A stretch of DNA of 64,000 nucleotides from Gracilimonas sp. (GTDB lineage: Bacteria; Bacteroidota; Rhodothermia; Balneolales; Balneolaceae): positions 105,194 to 169,193 of the forward strand of contig JAKURD010000004.1 of assembly GCA_022450045.1 (NCBI GenBank), in the 5' to 3' direction. Below the pieces are notes generated by a model that worked only from the letters and a program-made list of their open reading frames with translations, did no database searches and had not been told where the DNA came from. The translations under genes were made by a program, and so were the position numbers. Position 1 is the stretch's first letter. Each line of letters opens with the position of its first letter. Below, one piece after another: positions 9,188-17,431 of the stretch.

Positions 9188-9784
9188 TTATTTATTCAAA
9201 CTGGCCAGTGCTTTCTTAATGACCATCGAAGCATCTTCACTGCCGGTTTCTTTTAGCGCTTTCATTACCGCCTGCTCCGATTCTTTCTTTTTGAAACCAA
9301 GAGATTCGAGAGCGGAAATGGCTTCACCTGTAACGCTGGGTTCAGATGTAGAGGTCGGTTCAACTCCGGCAGAGGCCGCATATTCAGCAAGCTTATCCTT
9401 TAACTCTACAATGATTCGCTCTGCCGTTTTCTTGCCAATGCCCGGCACTTTGGAAAGGGTGCCGGCTTCGCTGTTGATGATAGCCCTAATAAGCTGATCA
9501 GCCGGTAAGCCTGATAAAATGGTAAGTCCTAATTTCGGACCCACTCCTTTTACAGTAATGAGCTTCTCAAAAAGGGCCTTTTCATCCGAAGAGAAGAATC
9601 CAAACAACCGCTGATCACTGTCGGTGATGTGATGATAGGTAAGCAATTTTACTTCTGCCCCGGCGCTTTCAAGTTGCTCTTGGGTGATGGAGGAAATTTC
9701 AACCCGGTAGCCTACACCGGATACATCAAGGATCACAAGTCCTTCTCTTTTTTCTTCGATGTAACCTTTTAAAAAAGCGATCAT
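9188..9784 (-). CDS. ruvA: Holliday junction branch migration protein RuvA
   Basis: 198 residues from the ATG at 9784 (MIAFLKGYIEEKREGLVILD), preferred over an upstream in-frame start at 9841 because the family begins exactly here. Domain I is the OB fold (VGYRVEISS, LLTYHHITDSDQRLFGFFS). Domain II has two helix-hairpin-helix motifs (LITVKGVGPKLGLTILSG, LSKVPGIGKKTAERIIVELK). Domain III is a three-helix C-terminus (EAISALESLGFKKKESEQAV). RuvA tetramers bind four-way junctions and load RuvB for branch migration. ruvC lies 156 bp upstream on the same strand; ruvB is not in the window. Confidence 0.95.
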   Translation of the reverse strand: MIAFLKGYIEEKREGLVILDVSGVGYRVEISSITQEQLESAGAEVKLLTYHHITDSDQRLFGFFSSDEKALFEKLITVKGVGPKLGLTILSGLPADQLIRAIINSEAGTLSKVPGIGKKTAERIIVELKDKLAEYAASAGVEPTSTSEPSVTGEAISALESLGFKKKESEQAVMKALKETGSEDASMVIKKALASLNK

Positions 9785-9840
9785 AGTTAATTTGTTAATA
9801 GAATGCAGGGGCCGTATAACATACGCCCAAAATTGATTCA

Positions 9841-9872
9841 ACCACAGGGCGAATGCGATTCGTCCCTACGGT
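9841..9872. repeat. REP-like palindrome between ruvA and ruvC
   Basis: ACCACAGGGCGAAT-GCG-ATTCGTCCCTACGGT forms an imperfect hairpin with 14-15 bp arms and several G-T or mismatched positions. Its core (AGGGCGAAT...ATTCGTCCCT) resembles the stronger palindrome at 17385-17424, suggesting a dispersed palindromic repeat family. Confidence 0.5.
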
Positions 9873-9940
9873 ATAAATTAAAATTCAAAAACTGAGCGCA
9901 GATTCAATATCCCAAAGCTAACTCCATCAAGGTTCAACTC

Positions 9941-10513
9941 TCACTTAATCACCCGCTCGGGATTGTCTGCCACAAAACTGGCCCAGTCACCTTTGGCGTT
10001 ATTTTGGTGCGTTTTCTTTTTGGAAGAACCGGGAATTCCTTTTCCTTTCATTAAATGACACCATGCAACGGCCAGGGCGTCTGTTGCATCATTAGATAAC
10101 TTCTCATCCGGTAATTTCACCATTTTATTCAGCATAAAAGCGACCTGCTCTTTACTGGCATTTCCATTGCCGGTGATGGATTTCTTCACCACTTTCGGGA
10201 AATATTCTGCCGCCGGAAGGCCGTTATTGGTAATGGCCAGCATGGCAGCAGCCTGTGCCCGTCCCAGCTTCAGCATGGCCATGGGGTCAATCCCATAAAC
10301 GGGAGTTTCAACTGCACAGGAAGTGGGTTTGTTAGAGCGGATGATAGCGGAGATCTTATTAAAAATAACCTGCAATCGCTCGGCATGATCATCGATATCG
10401 GCCATACGAATTACATCACACCGTAAGGCGATCAGTTGTCCGCTTTCTTCCGTTAACAGGGCATAGCCGGTGTTTCGGGAGCCGGGATCAATACCGAGGA
10501 TTATATCGGGCAT
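9941..10513 (-). CDS. ruvC: Holliday junction resolvase RuvC
   Basis: 190 residues. The N-terminal motif ILGIDPGSRNTGYAL supplies the first catalytic Asp; CAVETPVYG supplies the Glu; the C-terminal SNDATDALAVAWCH supplies the last two Asp residues, so the acidic active site is complete. RuvC dimers cut Holliday junctions symmetrically after RuvAB migration. The C-terminal ~30 residues (KGKGIPGSSKKKTHQNN) are basic and variable. The start ATG is 3 bp from the end of fabI, so the two are likely co-transcribed (fabI-ruvC-ruvA order on the minus strand). Confidence 0.93.
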   Translation of the reverse strand: MPDIILGIDPGSRNTGYALLTEESGQLIALRCDVIRMADIDDHAERLQVIFNKISAIIRSNKPTSCAVETPVYGIDPMAMLKLGRAQAAAMLAITNNGLPAAEYFPKVVKKSITGNGNASKEQVAFMLNKMVKLPDEKLSNDATDALAVAWCHLMKGKGIPGSSKKKTHQNNAKGDWASFVADNPERVIK

Positions 10514-10516
10514 ATA

Positions 10517-11353
10517 TTATTCGTCGTCTTTGTCGCCGTAAACTTTAGCAAGATCGTTGATCATTTCTTCTGAAATTCCGGAGTTTACAAAACCGCCATC
10601 GTGGAACAGGTTCTGCATGGTTACTTTTCGGGTAAGGTCAGAGAATAAAGTAACGCAGTAATCTGCACATTCATCCGCAGAAGGATTTCCCATTGGCGCG
10701 ATCATATCGGCAAAGGTGTACATGCCGTCAAATCCTTTGATGCCGGTTCCGGCCGAAGTTTTAGTTGGGGCCTGGGAAACCGTGTTTACTCGAATTCCTC
10801 TTGGGGCAAGTCTGCTTCCATAATTCCGGGCGATGCTCTCAAGCAGGGCTTTTGCATCATTCATATCCGAATATTTGGAGAAAATTCGTTGCGCTCCAAT
10901 GTAGGAAAGTGCCACAATACTTCCTCCGTCATTCAGCACGTCCATTTTCTCAGCATGGTGTAGAACGCGGTGAAGAGAGATCGCGGAAATATCCAGCGTT
11001 TGCTGCAGCCAGTTGTAGTTAAGGTCAGTGTATTCTTTTTTCTTTCGCACGTTTGGCGACATCCCGATAGCATGGAGAATGAAGTCAACTCCGCCCAAAT
11101 GTTCTTTGGTCTGATTCATCAGGTCTTCGATCTCATCATCTTTGGTAACATCACATGCAATGATAGGCGCTCCCGTTTCTTCGCCTAATGCATCCAAAGC
11201 ACCAAGTCGTAATGCTACCGGCGCGTTGGAAAGTACGAAGTCGGCACCTTCCCGCTTACATGCCAGGGCAATTCTCCAGGCAATGCTGCGCTCGTCCAAA
11301 GCACCAAAAATAATTCCTTTTTTTCCTTTTAATAATCCGTAACCGTCACTCAT
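10517..11353 (-). CDS. fabI: Enoyl-[acyl-carrier-protein] reductase (NADH), FabI type
   Basis: 278 residues, SDR fold. The N-terminus KGKKGIIFGALDERSIAWRI is the FabI version of the dinucleotide-binding loop (family form GxxxxxSIAW). The catalytic region ALSYIGAQRIFSKYSDMNDAK holds the FabI Tyr-x6-Lys pair. FabI carries out the last reduction of each fatty-acid elongation cycle in the cytoplasm. The protein is ~15-20 residues longer than E. coli FabI, mainly at the C-terminus. Adjacent and upstream of ruvC with a 3-bp gap. Well supported. Confidence 0.93.
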   Translation of the reverse strand: MSDGYGLLKGKKGIIFGALDERSIAWRIALACKREGADFVLSNAPVALRLGALDALGEETGAPIIACDVTKDDEIEDLMNQTKEHLGGVDFILHAIGMSPNVRKKKEYTDLNYNWLQQTLDISAISLHRVLHHAEKMDVLNDGGSIVALSYIGAQRIFSKYSDMNDAKALLESIARNYGSRLAPRGIRVNTVSQAPTKTSAGTGIKGFDGMYTFADMIAPMGNPSADECADYCVTLFSDLTRKVTMQNLFHDGGFVNSGISEEMINDLAKVYGDKDDE

Positions 11354-11458
11354 TTTTTATCAATTTCTTATTGTTGAATGGTATCCGTGGAAATTCACGA
11401 TAATCTCGGTAAAATGATAGTGTGGAAAGTGCTTCCGTGCGACGTTAGCACCTAAACA

Positions 11459-12544
11459 TTAAAAAGAAAATTCAAGCTGCTCCCAAACTGTTTCTTCATT
11501 CAAATTTAGATTAGACAACGTAATCCCGAGCAATCTCACCGGGCGGTTTCCAACTTCGGTTTCTTCTAAAAGCTTACGCACCACATCCATGATATCCCGA
11601 TATCGGTTGGTGAAATGTGGCAAAGAATAACTACGGGTGATGGTATCAAAATCATCATAGCGGACTTTAAGAGTGATGGTCTTGCCGGCCGCATTGATCT
11701 TTTTCATTCCCTCGGCAATGGTTTGAGCCAGCTCATCCAGGAAATTATTGATCCATTCAAGGCTGTCGATATCTTCAGAAAAGGTTCGTTCTTTTCCATA
11801 CGATTTCCGAACCCGATGCGATTTCACTTCTCTGTGATCAATTCCTCTAACGATCCGGTAGTAGAACCGACCGGACTTGCCAAACGCCTTCACCAGATCA
11901 ATTTCACTCCACTCCTTCAGCTCAGCCCCGGTTTTGATCCCTACGGAATGCATCTTTTTCTGAGTAGCCTTCCCGACACCAAAGAACTTTTTGATGTCCA
12001 GTTCTTCCAAAAAGGCCTCCGCTTTTTCAGGGGTGATAAGCGTTAGCCCATTTGGCTTGTTGATATCGGATGCCACTTTTGCCAAAAACTTATTATGTGC
12101 AATTCCAGCCGAGGCGGTAAGCTTGGTTTCTTCAAAGATTTTTTCTTGAATTTGTTTCGCGATTAAAGTAGCGGAGGGAATTTCTTTGTGATTTTCGGTG
12201 ACATCCAGAAAAGCTTCATCCAGAGATAAAGGTTCTACAAGATCGGTATATTCAAAGAAGATCTCGCGGATCTGCTGGGAGGCTTTTTTATAGGCATCAA
12301 AATTGGCTTTCACAAAAATTCCGTGGGGACAAAGTCGCACCGCTTGTGAAGCCGGCATGGCCGAGTGAACGCCGAATTTCCGGGCTTCATAGCTGCAGGT
12401 TGCCACAACTCCCCGTCCGCTGGGGTTACCGCCAACGATCACCGGTTTACCCCGTAGATCGGGATTATCCCGCTGCTCAACAGAGGCATAAAAAGCATCC
12501 ATATCAACATGGATAATCTTTCGAATGGGGAATTTGGAGCACAT
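11459..12544 (-). CDS. dinB: DNA polymerase IV (Y-family, DinB)
   Basis: 361 residues. Palm motif IIHVDMDAFYASVEQR gives the first metal-binding Asp, and PLSLDEAFLDVT gives the Asp-Glu pair. Fingers (GVVATCSYEARKFGVHSAMP), helix-hairpin-helix thumb (FFGVGKATQKKMHSVGIKTG) and little finger domains follow. The C-terminal QLEFSF matches a beta-clamp binding peptide. DinB performs error-prone translesion synthesis. The leading residues MCSKFPIRK precede the conserved core; a start closer to IIHVDMD is possible but no better ATG is evident. No LexA box was recognised in the short upstream region. Confidence 0.93.
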   Translation of the reverse strand: MCSKFPIRKIIHVDMDAFYASVEQRDNPDLRGKPVIVGGNPSGRGVVATCSYEARKFGVHSAMPASQAVRLCPHGIFVKANFDAYKKASQQIREIFFEYTDLVEPLSLDEAFLDVTENHKEIPSATLIAKQIQEKIFEETKLTASAGIAHNKFLAKVASDINKPNGLTLITPEKAEAFLEELDIKKFFGVGKATQKKMHSVGIKTGAELKEWSEIDLVKAFGKSGRFYYRIVRGIDHREVKSHRVRKSYGKERTFSEDIDSLEWINNFLDELAQTIAEGMKKINAAGKTITLKVRYDDFDTITRSYSLPHFTNRYRDIMDVVRKLLEETEVGNRPVRLLGITLSNLNLNEETVWEQLEFSF

Positions 12545-12664
12545 AACATATATTACACATATAAAAATTAATTCAAAAGAGGAATTCTATATTTACATGG
12601 AACAATAACTCTATATGATGCATTTAACTAAAGGAACACACAAAAAAACTAAAAACCAACATCT

Positions 12665-13459
12665 ATGAAGCTATCGAAACGATTTTTAGCACTAAACGTC
12701 CTGATGTTTTCTTTACTTATTTTTATGGTCAGTTGTTTTAACAACCCAACCGGGGCCGATGATGATGATAATAACGGAGAGCCGGATCAGTATTCACACA
12801 CTCAAAATCCGGGCCTTTCCGCAAATGATTTCCTATCAGGTGAAAGTTATACCGACTTAGTTATTGAAATCGATTACATGCCGGGCTATGCTCCCAATCA
12901 ACAAGCCATTGACAGCCTTCAGGCATTTTTGGAACGGAGATTGCACAAAACAACGGTGACTATTTTGGAGCCGACTGAAATAGCATCCGGAGATCAGAGC
13001 CAATATTCCGCATCTGACGTCCGTAATCTTGAAGATGAGTACCGCGGTGAATTTACTGAAGGCGAAACGCTGGCTGCTTATATGATTATCGTAGATGGTC
13101 AATATGAGCAGCAAAATGTGCTGGGTATAGCTTATTACAATACATCGAATGCATTTTTTGGACCGGCTTATGACCAAGCCTCTTCCGGATTTGGAGCCCC
13201 TTCCCGATATCAGGTGGAATCCACTTCTTTCCGGCACGAATTCGGTCATTTATTTGGTTTGGTAAATATTGAAGGGTCAGGAACCGATATGCAAACAGAT
13301 CACCAGGATGAACAGAATGGGCATCATTGTGACAACGAAAATTGCCTGATGTACTACGCTATGGAACGTCCGGATCTAATTGCTCAATTTTTTGGTGAAA
13401 GCGTTGCTGAGCTGGATGCCAATTGCATTGCTGATTTGCAAGCTAACGGTGGTAAATAA
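12665..13459 (+). CDS. Lipoprotein zinc metalloprotease (metzincin-like)
   Basis: 264 residues. A lipoprotein signal (LNVLMFSLLIFMVSCFNNP) places Cys at the mature N-terminus, followed by an acidic linker (GADDDDNNGEPD). The zinc site is FRHEFGHLFGLVNIEG: HExxHxxG as in metzincins, but the third-ligand position is Asn rather than His. NENCLMYYAM further on looks like a Met-turn. Similar Bacteroidota proteins are annotated as membrane metalloproteases (family knowledge). Expected at the outer membrane or periplasm; substrate unknown. Stands alone and ends in a strong hairpin terminator. Confidence 0.8.
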   Translation: MKLSKRFLALNVLMFSLLIFMVSCFNNPTGADDDDNNGEPDQYSHTQNPGLSANDFLSGESYTDLVIEIDYMPGYAPNQQAIDSLQAFLERRLHKTTVTILEPTEIASGDQSQYSASDVRNLEDEYRGEFTEGETLAAYMIIVDGQYEQQNVLGIAYYNTSNAFFGPAYDQASSGFGAPSRYQVESTSFRHEFGHLFGLVNIEGSGTDMQTDHQDEQNGHHCDNENCLMYYAMERPDLIAQFFGESVAELDANCIADLQANGGK

Positions 13460-13463
13460 ATAG

Positions 13464-13490
13464 AAAGAGGCTCTGAAACAGAGCCTCTTT
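13464..13490. terminator. Intrinsic terminator (bidirectional) after the metalloprotease gene
   Basis: AAAGAGGCTC-TGAAACA-GAGCCTCTTT: perfect 10-bp arms, 7-nt loop, then TAATATTTT on the plus strand. Lies between the metalloprotease (+) and the SulP transporter (-), with A/T runs on both sides, so it can serve both genes. Confidence 0.85.
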
Positions 13491-13499
13491 TAATATTTT

Positions 13500-15029
13500 C
13501 TAAATGGTGTCTAAAGCCATTTTGTAGGTTGGATCTTCGAGTACATTCACGTCGATGATTGCATCCGCATTTTGGAGCATTTTCCGGCAATCTTTACTTA
13601 AATGCTTAAGGTGAACTTTTTTTCCTACTTTACTGTAACGTTCGGTAATCTTATTCAATGCTTCAATAGCCGACATATCTACTACCCGACTTTCTTTGAA
13701 GTCTATGATGATCTCAGCCGGGTCGTTTAGTATATCAAACTTGGAGTTGAATACGGAAATTGAACCGAAAAAAAGAGGACCGTAGATCTCGTAGTGCTTT
13801 GTGCCTTCCTCATCAACATGTTTTCGGGCACGTATTCTTTTAGCGTTATCCCAGGCGAATACAAGTGCGGCGATAATCACTCCAACCAATACGGCCAGTG
13901 CCAGGTTATGGAGCACGGCTGTAACCAGGGTCACCATTACCATTACAAATAGATCGGAAATGGGCATTCGGTTGAAAGTTCTCAAACTTGCCCATTCAAA
14001 GGTTCCGATGGCAACCATTATCATCAAACCGGTAAGTGCAGCCATAGGTAATAACTCGATCATTTCGGAGCCAAACATAATGAATACAAGCAACATCACT
14101 GCTGCTACAATTCCGGAAATTCGGGTACGCGCCCCGGAAGATACGTTGATCAAACTCTGGCCGATCATAGCACAACCGCCCATCCCCGAAAAGAATCCCG
14201 AGAAGATATTGGCAGTGCCCTGTGCAACGGCTTCCTGATTTCCATTTCCGCGGGTTTCGGTGATCTCGTCTATAATATTGAGTGTCAACAAACTCTCTAT
14301 CAACCCAACCCCGGCCATGATCACCGAATAGGGTAAAATCACCATGAAAGCTTCCCCGGTTAATGGGATCTGTGGGATATGGAATGGTGGAAATCCACCC
14401 TGAATAGAGGCAATATCGCCTACTGTTTTCGTCTCAATCCCAAATACAACCACGATGGCAAAAATGGTTACTATGGCGACTAAGGAAGCCGGTATTTTTT
14501 TACTGAACTTAGGTAGTCCCCAAATAATTGCCATCGTTAAAATAACTAATCCAAGTAAGATATAGAGTGGCTCACCGGTCAACCAATCACCGGAAGAGGT
14601 CTTAAATTGGTCAAGCTGAGACATGAAAATGATGACGGCCAGCCCATTCACGAAACCAAAAATTACCGGATGAGGAACAAGGCGCATCAGCTTACCAAGT
14701 TTAAGCACTCCCGCAGCAATTTGAATCAATCCGGCCAAAACGACTGCAGCAAAAATGTATTCGGCCCCATGCGACACAGCTAAGGCTACTAATATGACAG
14801 CTACAGCTCCTGTTGCGCCGGATATCATACCTGGGCGCCCCCCGATAATGGAAGTAACTAAACCCACCATAAAGGCGGCATAGAGCCCGGTTAGAGGAGA
14901 AAGTCCGGCGATCATTGCAAAAGCAACGGCTTCCGGAATGAGTGCCAAAGAAACAGTTATGCCGGCTAAAATTTCAATTTTATAATCAATCTTATCACTG
15001 AGACCGAAAAGGTCTAAATACTTTTTCAT
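13500..15029 (-). CDS. SulP family anion permease with STAS domain
   Basis: 509 residues from the ATG at 15029 (MKKYLDLFGLSDKIDYKIE). A longer frame reaches 15140, but its extra 37 residues are Pro/Phe-rich and unlike the family, so I reject that start. The sulfate-transporter core is evident: AGITVSLALIPEAVAFAMIA near the N-terminus, GLYAAFMVGLVTSIIGGRPG, and about 10-12 membrane segments. A C-terminal STAS domain follows (EIIIDFKESRVVDMSAIEAL). Members move sulfate, bicarbonate or related anions; short bacterial forms like this are often putative bicarbonate or sulfate symporters. Substrate is open. Confidence 0.85.
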   Translation of the reverse strand: MKKYLDLFGLSDKIDYKIEILAGITVSLALIPEAVAFAMIAGLSPLTGLYAAFMVGLVTSIIGGRPGMISGATGAVAVILVALAVSHGAEYIFAAVVLAGLIQIAAGVLKLGKLMRLVPHPVIFGFVNGLAVIIFMSQLDQFKTSSGDWLTGEPLYILLGLVILTMAIIWGLPKFSKKIPASLVAIVTIFAIVVVFGIETKTVGDIASIQGGFPPFHIPQIPLTGEAFMVILPYSVIMAGVGLIESLLTLNIIDEITETRGNGNQEAVAQGTANIFSGFFSGMGGCAMIGQSLINVSSGARTRISGIVAAVMLLVFIMFGSEMIELLPMAALTGLMIMVAIGTFEWASLRTFNRMPISDLFVMVMVTLVTAVLHNLALAVLVGVIIAALVFAWDNAKRIRARKHVDEEGTKHYEIYGPLFFGSISVFNSKFDILNDPAEIIIDFKESRVVDMSAIEALNKITERYSKVGKKVHLKHLSKDCRKMLQNADAIIDVNVLEDPTYKMALDTI

Positions 15030-15295
15030 GCAGTTTAGTCGTACTAAATATTGTTGTTTTAAATTGGGAAAGGTTCTGAGGGGGGAGGGGGGCTTTTTTG
15101 TTGAAAAGAGGAGCAGAACCGTTTCTATTTTATCTTCCAAAATTACGCAACAATTAACCTCTTGGGAACAGGCAAGCTGAATTATTTGTGTTATAAAATC
15201 ATGAACTTAGTTGCATTAAATAAATAGCTTGTGGAAGCGGTTTTTAGGTGAGATAGTCGGGAATAATTTTTTGCTACAGCTATGATTGATATAAA

Positions 15296-15329
15296 AAATC
15301 CTCTCATTCAAGGAAAGAAGAGAGGATTT
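15296..15329 (-). terminator. Intrinsic terminator for prfC
   Basis: On the minus strand AAATCCTCTC, a 14-nt loop, then GAGAGGATTT, continuing into a T-rich run (TTTTTTAT). It lies about 45 bp beyond the prfC stop codon, in the right orientation. Confidence 0.8.
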
Positions 15330-15372
15330 CTAAAAATTTTTGAAATAAATTTTCTGTTTTCTGTGCGAGAAG

Positions 15373-16980
15373 TTATCCCTGCTTAAACTTGAACAGGTTT
15401 TCCTTCCCTACTTTTTCTTCCCCTTGATTTAAGGCATACATGGAATCAAAAAGTACAATTGGATTTTCTTCCATGTCTTTGGTTACATGGGTTGAATAAC
15501 TTGCTTCGAGTTTTTCAATGATATCATCCCTTTCATTGGGAAGCCATCTTGCACAGTGATAGGAAACGGGAGTCTTTATCAATTCAACTCCATATTCGAT
15601 AAGCATGCGGTGTTCCACCACTTCAAACTGAAGCACACCTACGGTTCCCAGCAGCAGCTCATTTCCTACACCATTGGGGACCTCAAATACGTGAACAACT
15701 CCTTCCTCTGAAAGTTGTCTAAGACCTTCACGGAGTTGCTTCCTCTTGAACGGATCTTTGGTTGCCACTTTCTGGAAATGCTCCGGGGTAAAAAGCGGGA
15801 TCACATCAAAATTGACTTCATTCTTTTCATAGATCGTGGTGCCGATTCGGAATGAACCGGGGTTGAAGATTGATACAATATCACCAGGGTATGCTTCTTC
15901 CATGAGCTGCCGGTCATCTCCCATCAAGGTATGGGGTGTCGACATTTTAATTTTCTTACCTGTTGATGCGATCGTCACTTGTTGGCCTCGTTCAAACTTC
16001 CCGGAAGCCACACGGATAAAAGCCGCACAATCACGATGATCAGGATTCATATTCGCCTGCATCTTAAAAATGAAGCCTGAAAAGCCGTCATTCAAATCAC
16101 GTACAATTCCATCTGGGGTTTTATACTGCTGTGGGTGTGGGGCAAGCTTGTGGAAATAATTTAAAAACACATCCAGCCCAAAGTTGTGCAGGGCTGAGCC
16201 AAAGAAAACCGGAGTTACTTTTCCAGAGGCATATTCGCCGCGATCCATTCCTTCATACATTCCTTCAATCAGCATGACTTCTTCGCGAAAAGCTTCCTTC
16301 TCCGTGTCAGACAGAGAAGAAGAATCAATAGCGTCTTCAACATCAAGAACATCCGTTACGGCCTTTTTAGCTCCGTGTTCTGTTTTTTGGTAGATATGTA
16401 CCTTTTTTGCAATAGCATCATATATGCCCTGAAATTTTTGTCCATAACCCATGGGCCAGCTTGCCGGCACGGCTTCAATACCAAGCTTGTTTTCAATATT
16501 ACTTAGTACTTCCAGGGGATCCATACCGGGGCGGTCACATTTGTTTACAAAAGTGATGACAGGAACTTCACGAAGCTTACAAACTTCGAATAATTTCTCG
16601 GTTTGTTCCTCCACGCCTTTGGCAACATCAATAACCATCAGGCCGGAATCAGCTGCTACTAAAGTCCGCAAGGTGTCTTCAGAAAAATCCTTGTGACCCG
16701 GAGTATCTAACAGGTTATACTTGATGCCGTTTTGTTCAAAACGTAACACGGATGAAGTCACAGAGATGCCGCGTTCCTGCTCAATCGACATCCAGTCGGA
16801 GGCTGCGTGCCGGGTAGCCTTTCGGGCGCGTATGGATCCCGCCTCGTGCAGCGCTCCACCATACAGCAACAGCTTCTCAGTAAGGGTGGTTTTACCCGCA
16901 TCAGGGTGTGAAATAATGGCGAAGGTTCGCCTTTTTTTCGCCTCTTTAATAATATTTGTCTCGGCAGTGGCCGTGCTCAT
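15373..16980 (-). CDS. prfC: Peptide chain release factor 3
   Basis: 535 residues from MSTATAETNIIKEAKKRRTF; an in-frame ATG eight codons upstream (17004) is less likely. GTPase motifs: G1 SHPDAGKTTLTEKL, G2 region QERGISVTSSVLRF, G3 LLDTPGHKDFSEDTLR, G4 FVNKCDRPG. The RF3-specific RARKATRHAASDWMSIEQE segment separates it from EF-G, and later VASGKFERGQQV and a C-terminal domain fit RF3 of ~530 residues. It recycles RF1/RF2 from the ribosome after termination. Stands alone with its own terminator. Confidence 0.93.
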   Translation of the reverse strand: MSTATAETNIIKEAKKRRTFAIISHPDAGKTTLTEKLLLYGGALHEAGSIRARKATRHAASDWMSIEQERGISVTSSVLRFEQNGIKYNLLDTPGHKDFSEDTLRTLVAADSGLMVIDVAKGVEEQTEKLFEVCKLREVPVITFVNKCDRPGMDPLEVLSNIENKLGIEAVPASWPMGYGQKFQGIYDAIAKKVHIYQKTEHGAKKAVTDVLDVEDAIDSSSLSDTEKEAFREEVMLIEGMYEGMDRGEYASGKVTPVFFGSALHNFGLDVFLNYFHKLAPHPQQYKTPDGIVRDLNDGFSGFIFKMQANMNPDHRDCAAFIRVASGKFERGQQVTIASTGKKIKMSTPHTLMGDDRQLMEEAYPGDIVSIFNPGSFRIGTTIYEKNEVNFDVIPLFTPEHFQKVATKDPFKRKQLREGLRQLSEEGVVHVFEVPNGVGNELLLGTVGVLQFEVVEHRMLIEYGVELIKTPVSYHCARWLPNERDDIIEKLEASYSTHVTKDMEENPIVLFDSMYALNQGEEKVGKENLFKFKQG

Positions 16981-17431
16981 AGTGTCTCGTTCAGCTTGAT
17001 TCAAACCTTAAAGATACGGCCTTTTGAGTGAAGTTTGTAGTGGAGAGTGGAGGTTAAAAAGTGGAGCTATCCGAACCAGGGTTGTCTATTCAGAAGTTTC
17101 CTCGCTTGGGCGGGGATTAAGGGGGGGCAATGTAGGCAAGGGTTATCATTGTTAATTTCAGCCTATGATCTTATCGTTGGGACCGGGAGGTCCCGCCAGG
17201 CATTCCCAACCGGGTGGTTGGGAACGAGGTTGAAACCTACTTTTTAATCGAACTCAGGTTGGAAGATTTTTTCCTAATAAATTAATGAGTCTATTCACAG
17301 ATATTGAGTTTTCACACAGGCTGGGGTGGTAGTGAACGAGAACAAGGATGGTTATTTCAGAATAATCTTGATCGGGATTTCCCGGTTTGTGCAGGGACGT
17401 ATCACGATACGTCCCTGCACAAACAATCGGG
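16981..17431. other. Intergenic region rich in short palindromes
   Basis: About 450 bp between prfC (start) and the amylase (end). No convincing gene. It holds hairpins GGGACC-GGGA-GGTCCC (17179-17194) and TTCCCAACC-GGGT-GGTTGGGAA (17203-17224) and the long palindrome at 17385-17424. The CGCTTGGGCGG stretch near 17092 recurs near 29980 within another repeat-rich gap. prfC's promoter should lie at the left end. Confidence 0.5.
17385..17424. repeat. Near-perfect 40-bp REP-like palindrome
   Basis: Two perfect 19-bp arms (GTTTGTGCAGGGACGTATC and its complement) around the two bases AC. Lies 8 bp beyond the amylase stop, so on the minus strand it could also act as a 3' mRNA-stabilising hairpin. 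No T run follows, so it is not a classic terminator. The core GGGACG..AT..CGTCCC resembles 9841-9872. Confidence 0.7.

Noticed and set aside
15030-15140. N-terminal extension of the SulP transporter
   Set aside because: The extra 37 residues (Pro/Phe-rich) do not resemble the family, and the ATG at 15029 starts exactly at the conserved N-terminus.
17047-17247. 66-codon frame downstream of prfC's start region
   Set aside because: Overlaps two short palindromes, no recognisable protein; looks like repeat sequence.
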